From the NCBI GenBank assembly GCA_004352715.1, contig SCFE01000027.1, forward strand, positions 2,292,104-2,356,103: DNA of 64,000 nt, in the 5' to 3' direction. The stretch comes from Hofstenia miamia (taxonomy: Eukaryota; Xenacoelomorpha; Acoela). A model generated the notes under the pieces. That model saw only the letters and a program-made list of their open reading frames with translations, ran no database searches and had not been told where the DNA came from. A program made the position numbers and the translations under genes. Of this stretch, positions 43,545 through 52,879 are shown piece after piece (the first letter of the stretch is position 1; each line of letters begins with the position of its first letter).

Positions 43545-46307
43545 CAGAATATGAAATACTCGAATTTTAATTATTATTTGTTGTTACTATATTTAATATA
43601 TTTCAAAAACTAAAGACACCTACCATTCTTTGCCATACAAGTAACTGTAGAGTTTCGTCTGCTACGGACTATAAGCACAATTTCATTATAAGAAGTTCAA
43701 ATTATCACGTACCATTTCAATTATTTTATAAAGAGCTAGTCCATAGCTCACTTTCAAAGTATCATTTGGATTTGATACCGGACGAATAATGGAATCGTAT
43801 GTGCAGAACAATTTTTCTTTCAGTTTCTGATTAGTGCTTCCATCTAAATATTTAGCAACATAAATAAAAAATAATAATTCGAAGTGGACCTTATGTATTA
43901 TAAATTTGTTTTTATCTGACACTAGCGATACAAAATCGAAATTTGTTTTTCCTTGAAAAGGAAAGTTTAATTGTTGTAAGATTCCCTTAAAGATGAAGTC
44001 TTTATTTTTAGATGAGTTTAATTTATTTTACCTCCTCATCTGCACATGAAGTACTTAATCAACATCTTCCTCTTCCCAAATCGCGTTTTCTGCTCACTGT
44101 TTCCTCAGATGAGATTAAAAAGTTTTGACCATTTTACACATCTTTAATCTCAGTATATTTCAATAAAATTCTAGTTTTTTACAAAATTTATCCATGCTCG
44201 AAATATAAATTATTTCTTTGCACACAAATAACCATTGTAACTATCATTTAAAGTCAGTGAAGTTGTCTTTATTAGAATTAAATTGTAATATTAAGGAATA
44301 ATCTCAAAGCTATTTTTATATTTAATGCAATTTTGTTTCGAACTAACTTGGAGATGAAATAAGGGATGAAATTTATGCCTATAGTGAAGCACTTGTATTT
44401 TCAATACAGAATAAGTCTACTATTCGTATTTTAATTTTTTACCAATTTTGTAATAATCTTGTTAAGATTATTTTATAATAGAATATTTTGTGAATTTTTA
44501 CATCTAATGTTTCTTAAATAAAATTCTAAAATCTTTGAAGTTGCTTTAAGACTATTTAAAATTTTAAATTTTCTTTAGGAATATGTATAATATTTAAAGT
44601 TTCTGTAAGAACATTTGAAATCTTTAAAGTTCCTTTTGGAAAATTGAAAATATTTAAAGTTTTTCTAACGAATTTTTGAATATCTTTCTAAATTCTTGCA
44701 AAGAAATGTTCAAGAAACTAAAGATTCCTTAATGATTTCAAAGTATTTTCGACTATGGTCATTTGTTATATTGCAGTAGCAAAATATCCGGTGGCAATCA
44801 AAAGAAGTCCATTGCAAATTTAAGGAAAAACTTATATAAAAATACGAATATTAAATATTTTATGAAAAATATAAATTTGAAATGTTAACAGAATTTGTAA
44901 TTTAGATGAAAGGAATGTTTAGGAGTAAGACTTTATTAAGGTGTAAGCTTCTAAGCTCATAAATATAGATTTGGCGATAACCGCAGTACCTTTCGAGCCA
45001 TTACAGTATATAGCGTTGACTTTTGTACTTCTTCGACGTTAGCGGTGGCAAAATTATTCTGTATTAGGCTACGGTTAGACTATAGGATTGGTCACGCGTG
45101 ATCTGTGACATTTTGGTCAAATTCGAACGTCTAACCGTGGCCTTACGGTAAGTTCTACAAAAATTCATGCCCCGCATGTTTCTATGACAAACTTTAGTCT
45201 TTTCTATAAAAATTGGTATTCTTTAAATGAAAAATGTAAGATTTGGAATTATTAAAAACTACAGACATTCTTCAATTATTTAATTAAAGAAAAATATACT
45301 CTCAGATATTCCCTCAATAAGAGCAGTTGCTTAAGAAAATTTTACTAAAGAGATCTAAATATGCCAAAGAAATTCTTTGATAAAAAAGGGTTTTGCAAAA
45401 ACGCTATCGTATCTTTTAAATCCTTTTTCCCTTAACAGATTCTGAAGCTGTTGAAAATTTCTCTTTATTGTCTTCATTAGCTTATCAGAAGTATATAACA
45501 TTATATATTGTCAAACCAATATTTTTATGCTTTCAGAAAACAATGGCTCAGTAATATTCACTTGAACGCCTATTATTGAAACATAGCCAATTTCATTGGC
45601 CTAGAAATCAAAATGGAGATCTCACGTAATACAAAGCACTACCCAATTTGTTCCTTAAAAACTTAAAAAGTAAAAACATTCTCTATTTAGTGGAACCTCA
45701 CAATTAGCATTTCGCAGGCAATAAAATATTCCCGAGTATAATGTAAGGAAGCAGTTTACTCGCATATAATTAGCTGATGTTGTTGATAGATTATCTCCGC
45801 ATAAGTTAACATTCAAAGACAAACTGCAACAACTTGTAGGAAATCACTGTTAGATAAAACACTAACTAATGACATATTTCATCAAATGTGCTTTTGCAAA
45901 TTAACTGATTTTTTCTGGTGTTTGGACAATGGACTATCCTGCATCACATATAATTCTGCCCTAAAATATAGCGTCCCATGCTAAACCTGAAAATTACTGA
46001 AGTGTATAAAGAGACCCTATAAACTACATGGACTAATGAATTCGGTAATATTTATTATCAAAAACACATGAATTGTATTTGTGCAACTGGTGTTATTTAT
46101 CCATCCTATCACAAGATTGAATTGTTTCAATATGAAACATGTGAATAAATGACGTGTATGTTAGCGTTATGTATACTAGATGAATATTATAAATGTATAT
46201 ATTTGTAAGAAATTTGAAATAAACTGATAGAAATAAAACGTACCTGCATATAAATGTCTAATTGTAGGTAATATAAATACAAGAATACAACTAGTAGCGT
46301 AAGACAT
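35003..46307 (-). CDS. Nicotinic acetylcholine receptor-like subunit, non-alpha type, complete (11 exons, 465 aa)
   Basis: A cell-surface ligand-gated channel subunit expected to assemble as a pentamer. Eleven minus-strand exons join in frame with GT/AG borders: 46244-46307, 43713-43843, 43624-43668, 39072-39181, 38652-38771, 38485-38607, 38013-38168, 37087-37232, 36933-37042, 36288-36464, 35003-35218. Landmarks are a signal peptide (1 to about 21), the RPVSNPNDT motif (42-50), the loop D tryptophan (77), WFPD loop A (108-111), the Cys-loop C152-C166 with FFPYDTQ inside, and the loop B SW173TFD. Membrane helices lie at about 241-260, 266-288, 301-322 and 430-452. The YxCC motif of loop C is absent, so it is non-alpha. 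The pore is odd: GGK replaces GEK (no -1' Glu), and 20' is G286. The TM3-TM4 loop is short. There are sequons at N48, N186, N191 and N221. Start chosen at MSYATSC because it opens the hydrophobic signal; upstream in-frame ATGs exist. Assignment to the superfamily is firm. The ligand is unknown. Confidence 0.95.
35359..35612. mobile_element. Foldback MITE in intron 10
   Basis: Left words ACCGCGACAAGGAC, GACACCCTGAGG and AACACCTATGGCT recur inverted on the right as AGCCATAGGTG, CCTCAGGGTGTC and TTGTCGCGGT. The arms are about 70-90 bp with scattered differences around a short centre (about 35480). No transposase and no certain target duplication were found; the outer limits are approximate. Confidence 0.7.
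35727..36271. repeat. Tandem duplication of about 270 bp containing short TTAGGG-type words
   Basis: Unit 1 is 35727-36001 (275 bp) and unit 2 is 36002-36271 (270 bp). They differ by a 1-base insertion (ACAATATAA versus ACAATAATAA) and a 6-base deletion (GCTATT missing in unit 2). Small differences show this is real DNA and not an assembly echo. Each unit carries CTAACCCTAA and CTCTAACCCTAACCC, two short vertebrate-type telomere-like words. Confidence 0.9.
36288..36464 (-). CDS. nAChR-like subunit exon 10 (cytoplasmic loop)
   Basis: 59 codons, phase 0 at both ends. It encodes residues 336-394 of the TM3-TM4 loop, starting LRPLLFKVLSRILLLGGYSY, with acidic QEDQKELEKLDQEP and ending QLTEIR. 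The start corresponds to the membrane-skirting helix after TM3. Confidence 0.92.
36933..37042 (-). CDS. nAChR-like subunit exon 9 (TM3)
   Basis: 110 bp, phase 1 in and phase 0 out, acceptor TTTCATTTAG and donor TTA|GTAAGA. It encodes YYLMACIVLVTVSLLMTNFV and then the FYYPGENVKPIPK segment. This is TM3 and the first residues of the cytoplasmic loop. Confidence 0.95.
37087..37232 (-). CDS. nAChR-like subunit exon 8 (end of TM1, pore helix TM2)
   Basis: 146 bp, phase 2 in and phase 1 out. It encodes the second half of TM1 and the whole pore helix, residues 251-298. The pore reads EGGKISYAITVFLALVVNLL and ends IVSGYLPSTS. Leucine sits at 9', serine at 2', threonine at 6', but both the -1' and 20' positions are glycine, where cation-selective relatives normally have glutamate. 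No PAR insertion typical of anion channels is present. Confidence 0.95.
37233..38012. other. Intron 7 of the nAChR-like gene
   Basis: The 780-bp intron with donor GC|GTAAGT is mostly AT-rich sequence plus a foldback MITE at 37646-37873. Confidence 0.85.
37646..37873. mobile_element. Foldback MITE in intron 7, founder of a local family
   Basis: The left arm AAGGCCACGGTTAGACTAGG recurs inverted at the right end as CTAGTCTAACCGTGGCC. Inner pairs GACGTG... / ...CACGTC (ACGTCTAACCACCC versus GGGTGGTTAGACGT) and GTGACGATCAC / GTGATCGTCAC also fold back. The arms span nearly the whole 228 bp. Related, more decayed copies lie at 45065 and 52290. Confidence 0.85.
38013..38168 (-). CDS. nAChR-like subunit exon 7 (loop C region to TM1)
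   Basis: 156 bp, phase 2 at both ends. It encodes AWKVDSFSAESK, then the stretch where loop C should carry YxCC, but EPGNHSSLAFT is there, without cysteine or the usual tyrosine. It continues LVLSRRPLFFEMNLLVPTVL, the canonical RR-PLF entry into TM1. Confidence 0.95.
38485..38607 (-). CDS. nAChR-like subunit exon 6 (Cys-loop and loop B)
   Basis: 123 bp, phase 2 at both ends. It encodes FFPYDTQTCTLSMTSWTFD, giving the second Cys-loop cysteine (13 residues after the first, in exon 5) and the loop B tryptophan. Two adjacent sequons NET and NLT follow. Confidence 0.95.
38652..38771 (-). CDS. nAChR-like subunit exon 5 (loop E region, first Cys)
   Basis: 120 bp, phase 2 at both ends. The acceptor CGTATTTAG was preferred over a nearer CTACAG because only it keeps the frame open. 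It encodes STEIDVKPGSIPLKVFSTGL and ends ITAGCDADV, supplying Cys152, the first Cys-loop cysteine. Confidence 0.92.
39072..39181 (-). CDS. nAChR-like subunit exon 4 (WDP and WFPD motifs)
   Basis: 110 bp, phase 0 in and phase 2 out, donor AAAG|GTGAGC. It encodes SWKDENLMWDPNEFGQIKSI, then SIWFPDIVLYQ. The WDP and WxPD motifs are diagnostic of Cys-loop receptors; the latter is binding loop A. Confidence 0.96.
39231..39461. repeat. (TA)n tract with assembly gap (N at 39241-39446)
   Basis: Short TA runs flank 206 unknown bases, about 50 bp upstream of exon 4 in the direction of transcription. Confidence 0.95.
39789..42560 (-). pseudogene. Dong/R4-like LINE polyprotein, deleted and frameshifted
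   Basis: From the 5' side on the minus strand, an N-terminal segment HKWTDEQNRIALECYRRSRP with DERGYRKRM resembles the N-terminal domain seen in this LINE group. INRLVYEGAWEVLKNVG lies near 42090. The finger part NCKAPGRDEIHGYRLKN and FRPIPCLPTTWKLLAS runs to about 41370. There the frame jumps straight to YMDDLKMYSSSKKML (C motif), so motifs A and B are deleted. Thumb and C-terminal parts follow: GYKYLGMIEKD, NGQNSIKAISTWAIPVLRYS, then CRLCKKEAETVDHLIAGC with RHDKVGRMVHW, and KVVPVVAGALEAVSKKHKKY near the end. Stops and a gap (40431-40499) also interrupt it. Confidence 0.85.
40401..40529. repeat. Gap with duplicated edges inside the LINE
   Basis: TATATGCTTCTTCACCCAGT and the following ten bases occur on both sides of the 69 unknown bases at 40431-40499. 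This indicates an unresolved overlap and not real missing sequence. Confidence 0.85.
43509..43541. repeat. (TA)n microsatellite in intron 3
   Basis: A pure TA run about 85 bp downstream of exon 3 in the direction of transcription. Confidence 0.95.
43624..43668 (-). CDS. nAChR-like subunit exon 3 (45 bp, loop D)
   Basis: 15 codons, phase 0 at both ends: SVADETLQLLVWQRM. It matches the DEKNQ...NVWL segment of nicotinic subunits and supplies the loop D tryptophan. A 44-bp intron separates it from exon 2. Confidence 0.93.
43713..43843 (-). CDS. nAChR-like subunit exon 2 (mature N-terminus)
   Basis: 131 bp, phase 1 in and phase 0 out, acceptor AAATATTTAG and donor ATG|GTACGT. It encodes STNQKLKEKLFCTYDSIIRP, then VSNPNDTLKVSYGLALYKII. 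The RPVxNxxDTL motif is characteristic of nicotinic subunits. Confidence 0.96.
43844..46243. other. Intron 1 of the nAChR-like gene
   Basis: A 2.4-kb AT-rich, phase 1 intron. It carries a decayed relative of the intron 7 MITE at about 45065-45146. Nothing else was recognised. Confidence 0.75.
45065..45146. mobile_element. Truncated relative of the intron 7 foldback MITE
   Basis: GGCTACGGTTAGACTATAGG with ATTGGTCACGCGTGATCTGT, and later GAACGTCTAACCGTGGCC, repeat the terminal words of the 37646 element in a shorter, 82-bp form. Confidence 0.65.
46244..46307 (-). CDS. nAChR-like subunit exon 1 (signal peptide)
   Basis: 64 bp from ATG to donor GCAG|GTACGT, phase 1. It encodes MSYATSCILVFILPTIRHLY and A, a hydrophobic leader. 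The split G completes an aspartate codon with exon 2, which is why this exon was joined. The same frame is open upstream to 46403 with further ATGs, so the true start could be earlier. Confidence 0.75.
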
Positions 46308-46619
46308 TATGTGAGCTCGTAAATTACTGGCAGCCGTACAATTTAAATGATGAATCTTTAATTCATTTGTTCTGATGCCATGTCTCAATCTGCATTGAAT
46401 CACGACAGTTCACGTTATTACACATCTATTTTTTCTGATTGAAGTAAAATACTTGTTTTATGAGCCAAAATACTATGTATTAGCAGGTTATATCAATGAT
46501 TGAGAAACTTAGTCAATATATTCATTCAGTTATTGTAAGATGAAATATGTTTAACTCATTGCATACCAATTTTGTAACAATATATATTTATATATTTTTG
46601 CATACGACGTCTAAAGTAA
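46308..46619. other. Upstream flank of the nAChR-like gene
   Basis: About 300 bp to the next gap (46620-46641). It should include 5' UTR and promoter. I see no reliable core promoter element. Confidence 0.35.
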
Positions 46620-46641
46620 NNNNNNNNNNNNNNNNNNNNNN

Positions 46642-46842
46642 GCACGCGCTTTTATAACTGGTCAAATTAAAGCTACCGATGCTGAAGACATATACTGGAT
46701 ATAAATATTAATGACTTGTACAAACATAAGCAGTCACTTGTAGATGCTAGGTACACGGGCAAAATATATAAGTTACTTGCACAAAGCGTAGGTTGTGAGG
46801 AATACGTATTGTGCTAATATATTTAATCTGTAAACTGATTAT
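46642..46842. repeat. Dispersed repeat, copy 1 of 2 (partner 52522-52721)
   Basis: About 200 bp beginning GCACGCGCTTTTATAAC directly after a 22-base gap. It is nearly identical to 52522-52721, with only a few substitutions such as AACTGG/AACGGG. Both copies run into a (TA)n tract on the right. Confidence 0.9.
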
Positions 46843-46867
46843 TATAATATATATATATATATATATA
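46843..46867. repeat. (TA)n microsatellite
   Basis: A TA run at the right edge of the dispersed repeat copy. Sequence 46868-47160 beyond it is featureless. Confidence 0.9.
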
Positions 46868-47168
46868 TGCATTAAATTAAAGTACATTTTCAATTTCAAA
46901 AGAATCATTTAGCATATATAACCCATTAATGATGCCCAAACGGCCCACAAATGACATTACTGGGTAGATCTACCAACTAACAAACAAATATATAATTATA
47001 ATGATTATAATTATACCTGAACAAATTTAAATCTCATAGATAGTGAAACTAGTTACACTTCAGTAGTCGATAATGCAGTCTCGTGTACCAGCTCTTGCTA
47101 TTATGTGCACCCTATGATGAATTCAATGCTTTGCAACAAGGTGTCCAATCTGTAGGATGATATGCTAA

Positions 47169-47865
47169 CAGGCCATATTATCCGCTTGGCCCACTAGGCG
47201 CGGGCCTAGTGACCCGCGCTTTAGAAGGGACCAATTTGGTTGCGCGAGAACATTATTTTTGAGACATTATTTAAATATATAACTGCACAAACGTTTAAGT
47301 GCCGTTTGTGAAACCCTTAGATGTAGTTTAACGATTTGAAGCAAGAAGTAAAATCACTGGTTTTCGATTATAAATAAATTTGGAACAACGCCAAAACATA
47401 GGAAAGAGAGAAATTGGAGAAGACCTACCAGATAATGTTGCATTTAGTGGACAAGATATATTTTGGGTTGATATTTGGCCAATTTTGTGAAATTATCCCT
47501 GCTCTATGCTAAAACATAAACACAAAAAATAGTCAGAAACGAGAAGTGATACTCTGGATGACTATTTTTATGTCTGCAGCCAACACAGATTGTGAAAAAG
47601 CACATCCACTTCCTAAGTGTCTCAAAATTTTATCTGGTTTTCATGTAGGAATGAGAAGATCTAAATTAGAATAACTAAACACTGGGTTTTAATGAAATTA
47701 CTAATTCATTTTTTGTAATGAAAATTGGTTATGCTCTTTTTATTAATACATTTTAAATATTTACATAAATCTTACGCTTGCTTTGTGTGAATATAGGGAA
47801 GAAGGGAAATTTTAATAGGCCCCAAGCTCCCATGGGCCTAGGGCCATGCTATATGTTAATCCCTG
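47169..47865. mobile_element. hAT-type element, 697 bp, with 8-bp target duplication
   Basis: The direct repeat TATGCTAA at 47161-47168 and 47866-47873 flanks ends beginning CAGG and finishing CCCTG. Terminal zones are imperfect inverted repeats rich in GGCCCACTAGG / CCTAGGGCC-type words over about 50 bp. The internal sequence is AT-richer, with only scraps of open frame and no recognisable transposase. It is probably a non-autonomous or gutted hAT element. Confidence 0.8.
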
Positions 47866-48607
47866 TATGCTAAACACACTTTGAACTGTGCACTTAACTC
47901 AACCTAGTTATGAATTGGAATTTATAATGTAATATTAGCCATCTTCAGTGTACTAACTCCACCAGTACCAATTTTAGTCATCAATAATTTATGAGCAAAT
48001 GTTTGCAAGTAAACCTTTCTTCATTATTTTGATTCTAGATTATTTTAATATGAAAAAAGAATTCTGAAAGTCTTTCTTGACATTTTTAGTTTGTAAAAGA
48101 TTATAATATGTATGCTAAGTGCATTTTCAAAATAATTTATCCATTAATATTTGGGCACCTTTAAGTTAACTATTCGATAAAAAAGTAAAGATTTTTCAAA
48201 ATCGAAAAAAGTTCTACTTCCAAATTTAACATACTTTGAATTTTTCCAATTTAGCAGATTTATATGCTGATTGCTATCATTTATAAATACGGCATTTTTT
48301 CATATTTCAACTGAGTGATTGTTTGAATATGGTTTACAGCATTTCAAAGATATATTTCAGGCATTATTGAGCTTGGGTTATTTTAACCTGCAATGTGCTT
48401 TTGTTGCATATAAAGTACTGCTCTGGCATCAAAATCTTCCGGCTTGCAACCAATGGACCATTATTGACTTATGAATGGATCATAATAAGCCCATTAATGG
48501 CTTGCAATTTGGGAATGAAATATGAAGTAAATATTAGTCTCCGTTTACGGATAATGCACAAATTGATTTCTTCTGGAGCTTGTTGAGTAACTTTCTAGAT
48601 AAAAGTG

Positions 48608-48672
48608 GTCAGAACGCGGAAGATGGTCAGGAATCAGATGATTGAGATGATGGGGGTTCGAGATCATAATTT
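48608..48672 (+). repeat. tRNA-like sequence (SINE head or pseudogene)
   Basis: GTGGTCAGAACGCGGAAG is A-box-like and GGGTTCGAGATC (about 48653) is a good B-box match, with tRNA-like spacing. The anticodon arm and acceptor stem do not fold convincingly. Confidence 0.35.
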
Positions 48673-51600
48673 TTATTCACTACAATAAGATATGATTTTA
48701 GAGGCATGACAAATTATTCTCTGGAGCTTACGGTCAAAAAGGATAGGCTGCACCAAAAATGAGTTGAGCCCAGTCTCTTATGGATTAAACTAGTGATTTG
48801 AAAACGGTATACATAAATTTGTATTAGTTTAATGTCTAGGGTTAAAGTAAAATAATTTTCGTGATGGATTCTTGAATACTACTTCAATATTATCATCCAA
48901 ATTAAGCTTCGAGGTTAACGTAAATCCTATAGTAGTTTTTTACTTGTAACATCGAGAATTGAGCAATTTTTGGCTCTTTTAACGGGAAATAGCTATTATT
49001 AAGAGTTCGTTTTCTTTAAGAAGATGTTTGGGATGCATTATTCAGACCAAAAAAAATTTCAATTTCCTAATCTTAAACAATAAACAATGAAGTTAGCATT
49101 CTCCACATACCGTTATATAATAAATGTCATATTGCATCTAAGAAACCAAAAAATAGTGCTATGGAGGTCAAAATATTCTATCAAAAACACACTGGATGTG
49201 GTCTTTAATTAAAATGTTTTTTAACAGTCGTTCTTAATGTTTTTTAACAAGAATATTTACATTATAGGTTTTTAAAGAATGGTGTCAAATTGTGAGGACC
49301 TAAGTGAGTAAGCCGTTGTCTAATATTTGCAATAATCCTGGGAAACATGTATGATTGTGTTGGATTGAGTCATTGACACTTAAAATGCTAATATTGATTT
49401 GATATTCTGCAGGGATAGAGTAAGTTTCCGCTTCTGTTCAATATGAATGCAATATCAGATGTTCGAAATGGATTGGGCCAGAAGAAAAAGCTGAACATTG
49501 GTTTTCCGTTTTATGCATTAAGCTGCAGTCAAAATATAGATAATTCAGAAAAAATGCTGCATAAATTTACTTTTTTTTTGCTAAATAAATGTTTTTTGTT
49601 AAAAAAACTCACCCTGTTCAAGAACACTTTATACAAATCGTTTTTAGGACTATAGTGCTGTATCAAGATTTTGTCTAGAAATTTAGTTGTTGACACCGCG
49701 TTATTTCTACTAACAGAAATTTTAGTGAGCTCTTTAAGACTTGAACCTTCTGTTGGTATTGGCTTTATCACTAATTCTTCCAACTCTTAGGGTATTCACC
49801 ACTAATATGTAACTTTCCTGATAACTTATAAAACATATTCCCCAAATTTTGTATTTACATTGGCATTTTTTAATATCCTTCAATAGCGGATTTGAATCGG
49901 AATTGCAAATTCAAATACAGAAGTTTGAATGGAAGTTAACTCCCATTTAAATACCTAATGTCAATCTTCATGATAGTCAGCACAAATTACATCAATTCAT
50001 TAGACAATCACATGATAAAAAATCAATTATCAAATCAAAAGCTCACAATTGTCCAAATTATGTAAATATATTTACGAGAAATGACCTCAGAAATGTTTTC
50101 CTATGCATTCAAAACGATAATATTGAGAATTTTCAGTGTACTATAATAGCGTTTCGGGTACAAAATGTACTCCGAATTGTTGAAATTGAAATATATGAAT
50201 ATTTAATAATCTACAAGAAATAAATTTAAAAATAATTATTCATATATAGTATTAATTTACTTCAAAAAACTTAAAAATTCACGAAGTTTCGACAAAATAT
50301 CATAAAAGCCAATCCCCTAAGTGCTTCTCCTACCTTGTAGATCTTCTTGGTAGGTGATTGGCTCAAGAATCCTCTTTCCTGTTCAGCCCCTAGTAATCCC
50401 TTGCAGTGTTTTACAAATTAGAATAGGATTCGGTTAATGCCCATCCTTCAATAAACTTTAGAGTGCTACATAATGCTTTGAATCAGACCTACATTCTATC
50501 AATCAATTGCACAATCATCACGGAGTTTATAAGCAATAATGCAAAGTATATTTACAAATATTGGAAGGATTTATTTGTACATTGCAACTTGGCAATTTGT
50601 AATTTTTGCATGGGTGTTATCTGACTATATACCGTAGGTCTAATTTCAAGAGTTCTGTTGCTATGTGCTTACAAGGAGAGCAAAAACCCTTCATTATGAA
50701 AGTTTTTTGAGGTCAACGAGGTTGAATACTTTCAAATTGTTCTCATTTTCAATTTCATTGAAAATTGTAGTTTATGATATTATATTTTAATGAATGTATG
50801 CAGTATTTTTTCATTTTCCCATTTTTCATAAAGTACATTTTCAAAAAGTGAGAAATTGATTTTTAGTAACCTCTAAATATAGTGCCCCGAGATTGATGTG
50901 TAAATAAAACCATTTTGTAGTTTATACATTTGTATGTTTAAATCTATTGCTGCTTACAGAAGGTTAATAATTGAATTTTACTAAACTGTTAAATTTCTTC
51001 TTAATTGTTAAAAGTTCATCTTTGCCATAGTAATGAACGATTTTATAATTTGGCAGTTTTCAACAATAAGTTAAGTTTTATGAGGTGACCAATATGTTGT
51101 TTCTAATCTAATTGGCAGGCATGGAGGACATTACCTACTCTATTTGTTGTCAAAATATCATTGAACAATAAACGTAGTGGAAATATTAGTTATATAAAAA
51201 TACAATGGACAGCATGGGCAACAGGGAATTTTGACGTAAAAATAGTAAGAACCCATGCAACCATATGACTAATTGCATTAACAGATATTGTTATGAATTG
51301 CATGTTATATTATACGCAATATATAGTTTTGGTTTCTCAACATTTAAAATTGTAAAAAAATAAACTATGCTGAATTTTTTACTAGTTTCTAACCTAAAAT
51401 TCAAAGTTATTGCTTTTATATTATAGTTGATCTTTAATCCAAGTGGATATAAGCATAAATATTTGTTAATTTTAAAGAAGGGCCAATTCAAAATCAATGC
51501 TGATTTGGCATACAAAAGAATTCAGAATTCGTTAATACGTATTAATAGTTTAACAATATAGACAATTCATATACGAATTACGTTATATAGCAATGCACAA

Positions 51601-51858
51601 TTATAATATGGTTTTTTCAATAAAAGATATTTGAAGCCAGTGTACACTATACAGCTGTAAAGAAAAGGACAGACATTAATTGCAGCTCACCTCACGAAAG
51701 ATAGGTATCATTTATATTTGATTTATAAGCATTTGACTGTATATATATGAATAAATACAGAATTTCATGACAAAATCAACACAATTTTAAAGCTAGTATG
51801 AATTCTGGAAATTTGGAACCAATTCTTAATGTTGCAACCTGTAAATGATATACTGAGT

Positions 51859-51863
<5 letters not shown>
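48673..51863. other. Intergenic, nothing recognised
   Basis: AT-rich DNA with only short open frames lacking domains or splice context. Confidence 0.4.
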
Positions 51864-51898
<35 letters not shown>

Positions 51899-52200
51899 TG
51901 TATATATATGTATATATATACAAACATGGCGGAAATTTAGTTATCTTTTTGTTTACTTATCGATAGCATAGAANNNNNNNNNNNNNNNNNNNNNNNNNNN
52001 NNNNNNNNNNNNNNNNNNNNNNNNNNNNNNNNNNNNNNNNNNNNNNNNNNNNNNNNNNNNNNNNNNNNNNNNNNNNNNNNNNNNNNNNNNNNNNNNNNNN
52101 ATATATATATATATTTTATATATATGTATATATATACAAACATGGCGGAAATTTAGTTATCTTTTTGTTTACTTATCGATAGCATAGAAAAGAATATATA

Positions 52201-52245
<45 letters not shown>

Positions 52246-52260
52246 TTACATGTATATATA
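51864..52260. repeat. (TA)n tracts with a gap flanked by duplicated sequence
   Basis: Unknown bases occupy 51974-52100. The segment ACAAACATGGCGGAAATTTA and the following 35 or so bases to ATAGCATAGAA appear on both sides (about 51919-51973 and 52136-52190), each preceded by a TATATATGTATATATATA run. This indicates unresolved overlap in the assembly. Confidence 0.9.
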
Positions 52261-52289
52261 TTAAATCTCAAACTACTTCTGGACTGAGT

Positions 52290-52420
52290 GATTGGTCACA
52301 TGTGATCTATCACATGTCAAGGCATCCAACGCCTAATGCTACGGTTAAACTATGTGATTAGCCTATAATTGCAATGCACTCTAATGTTGCACTCTTTGTA
52401 CCAATCATTTAGTCTAGTCG
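52290..52420. mobile_element. Decayed relative of the intron 7 foldback MITE
   Basis: GATTGGTCACATGTGATCTA and GCTACGGTTAAACTATGTGA share words with the elements at 37646 and 45065. A later CATTTAGTCTAGTCG may be the remains of the right arm. Boundaries are uncertain. Confidence 0.45.
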
Positions 52421-52521
52421 AATCTAAACAACCAGTAAATACAAACAGATAAAACAAATTAATAATAGTAAATAGGCTAAAACAAATCATTTACTAAGCG
52501 AAAAGGAAACGAAAAAGTAAA

Positions 52522-52721
52522 GCACGCGCTTTTATAACGGGTCAAATTAAAGCTACCGATGCTGAAGACATACACTGGATATAAATATTAATGACTTGTA
52601 CAAACATAAGCAGTCACTTGTAGATGCTAGGTACACAGGTAAAATATATAAGTTACTTGCACAAAGCGTAGGTTGTGAGGAATACGTATTGTGCTAATAT
52701 ATTTAATCTGTAAACTGATTA
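52522..52721. repeat. Dispersed repeat, copy 2 of 2 (partner 46642-46842)
   Basis: The intact-looking copy, without a gap on its left side. The left neighbour AAAAAGTAA resembles the bases left of the gap at 46620, suggesting the gap hides little or nothing. Confidence 0.9.
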
Positions 52722-52879
52722 TATATATAGATATATATATATATATATATATATATNNNNNNNNNNNNNNNNNNNNNNNNNNNNNNNNNNNNNNNNNNNN
52801 NNNNNNNNNNNNNNNNNNNNNNNNNNNNNNNNNNNNNNNNNNNNNNNNNNNNNATATATATATATATATATATATATAT
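52722..52879. repeat. (TA)n tract with assembly gap (N at 52757-52853)
   Basis: TA runs flank 97 unknown bases. Confidence 0.95.

Larger units (their letters stand above)
39182..43623. other. Intron 3 of the nAChR-like gene, host of a LINE
   Basis: The 4.4-kb intron is the largest of the gene. It contains a Dong/R4-like LINE (39741-42643), a gap and (TA)n tracts (39231-39461, 39692-39714, 43509-43541), and a poly-C run at 43124-43132. The poly-C run sits in a repeat-like segment about 43095-43300 whose minus strand shows a hydrophobic open frame that I do not support as a gene. Confidence 0.85.
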
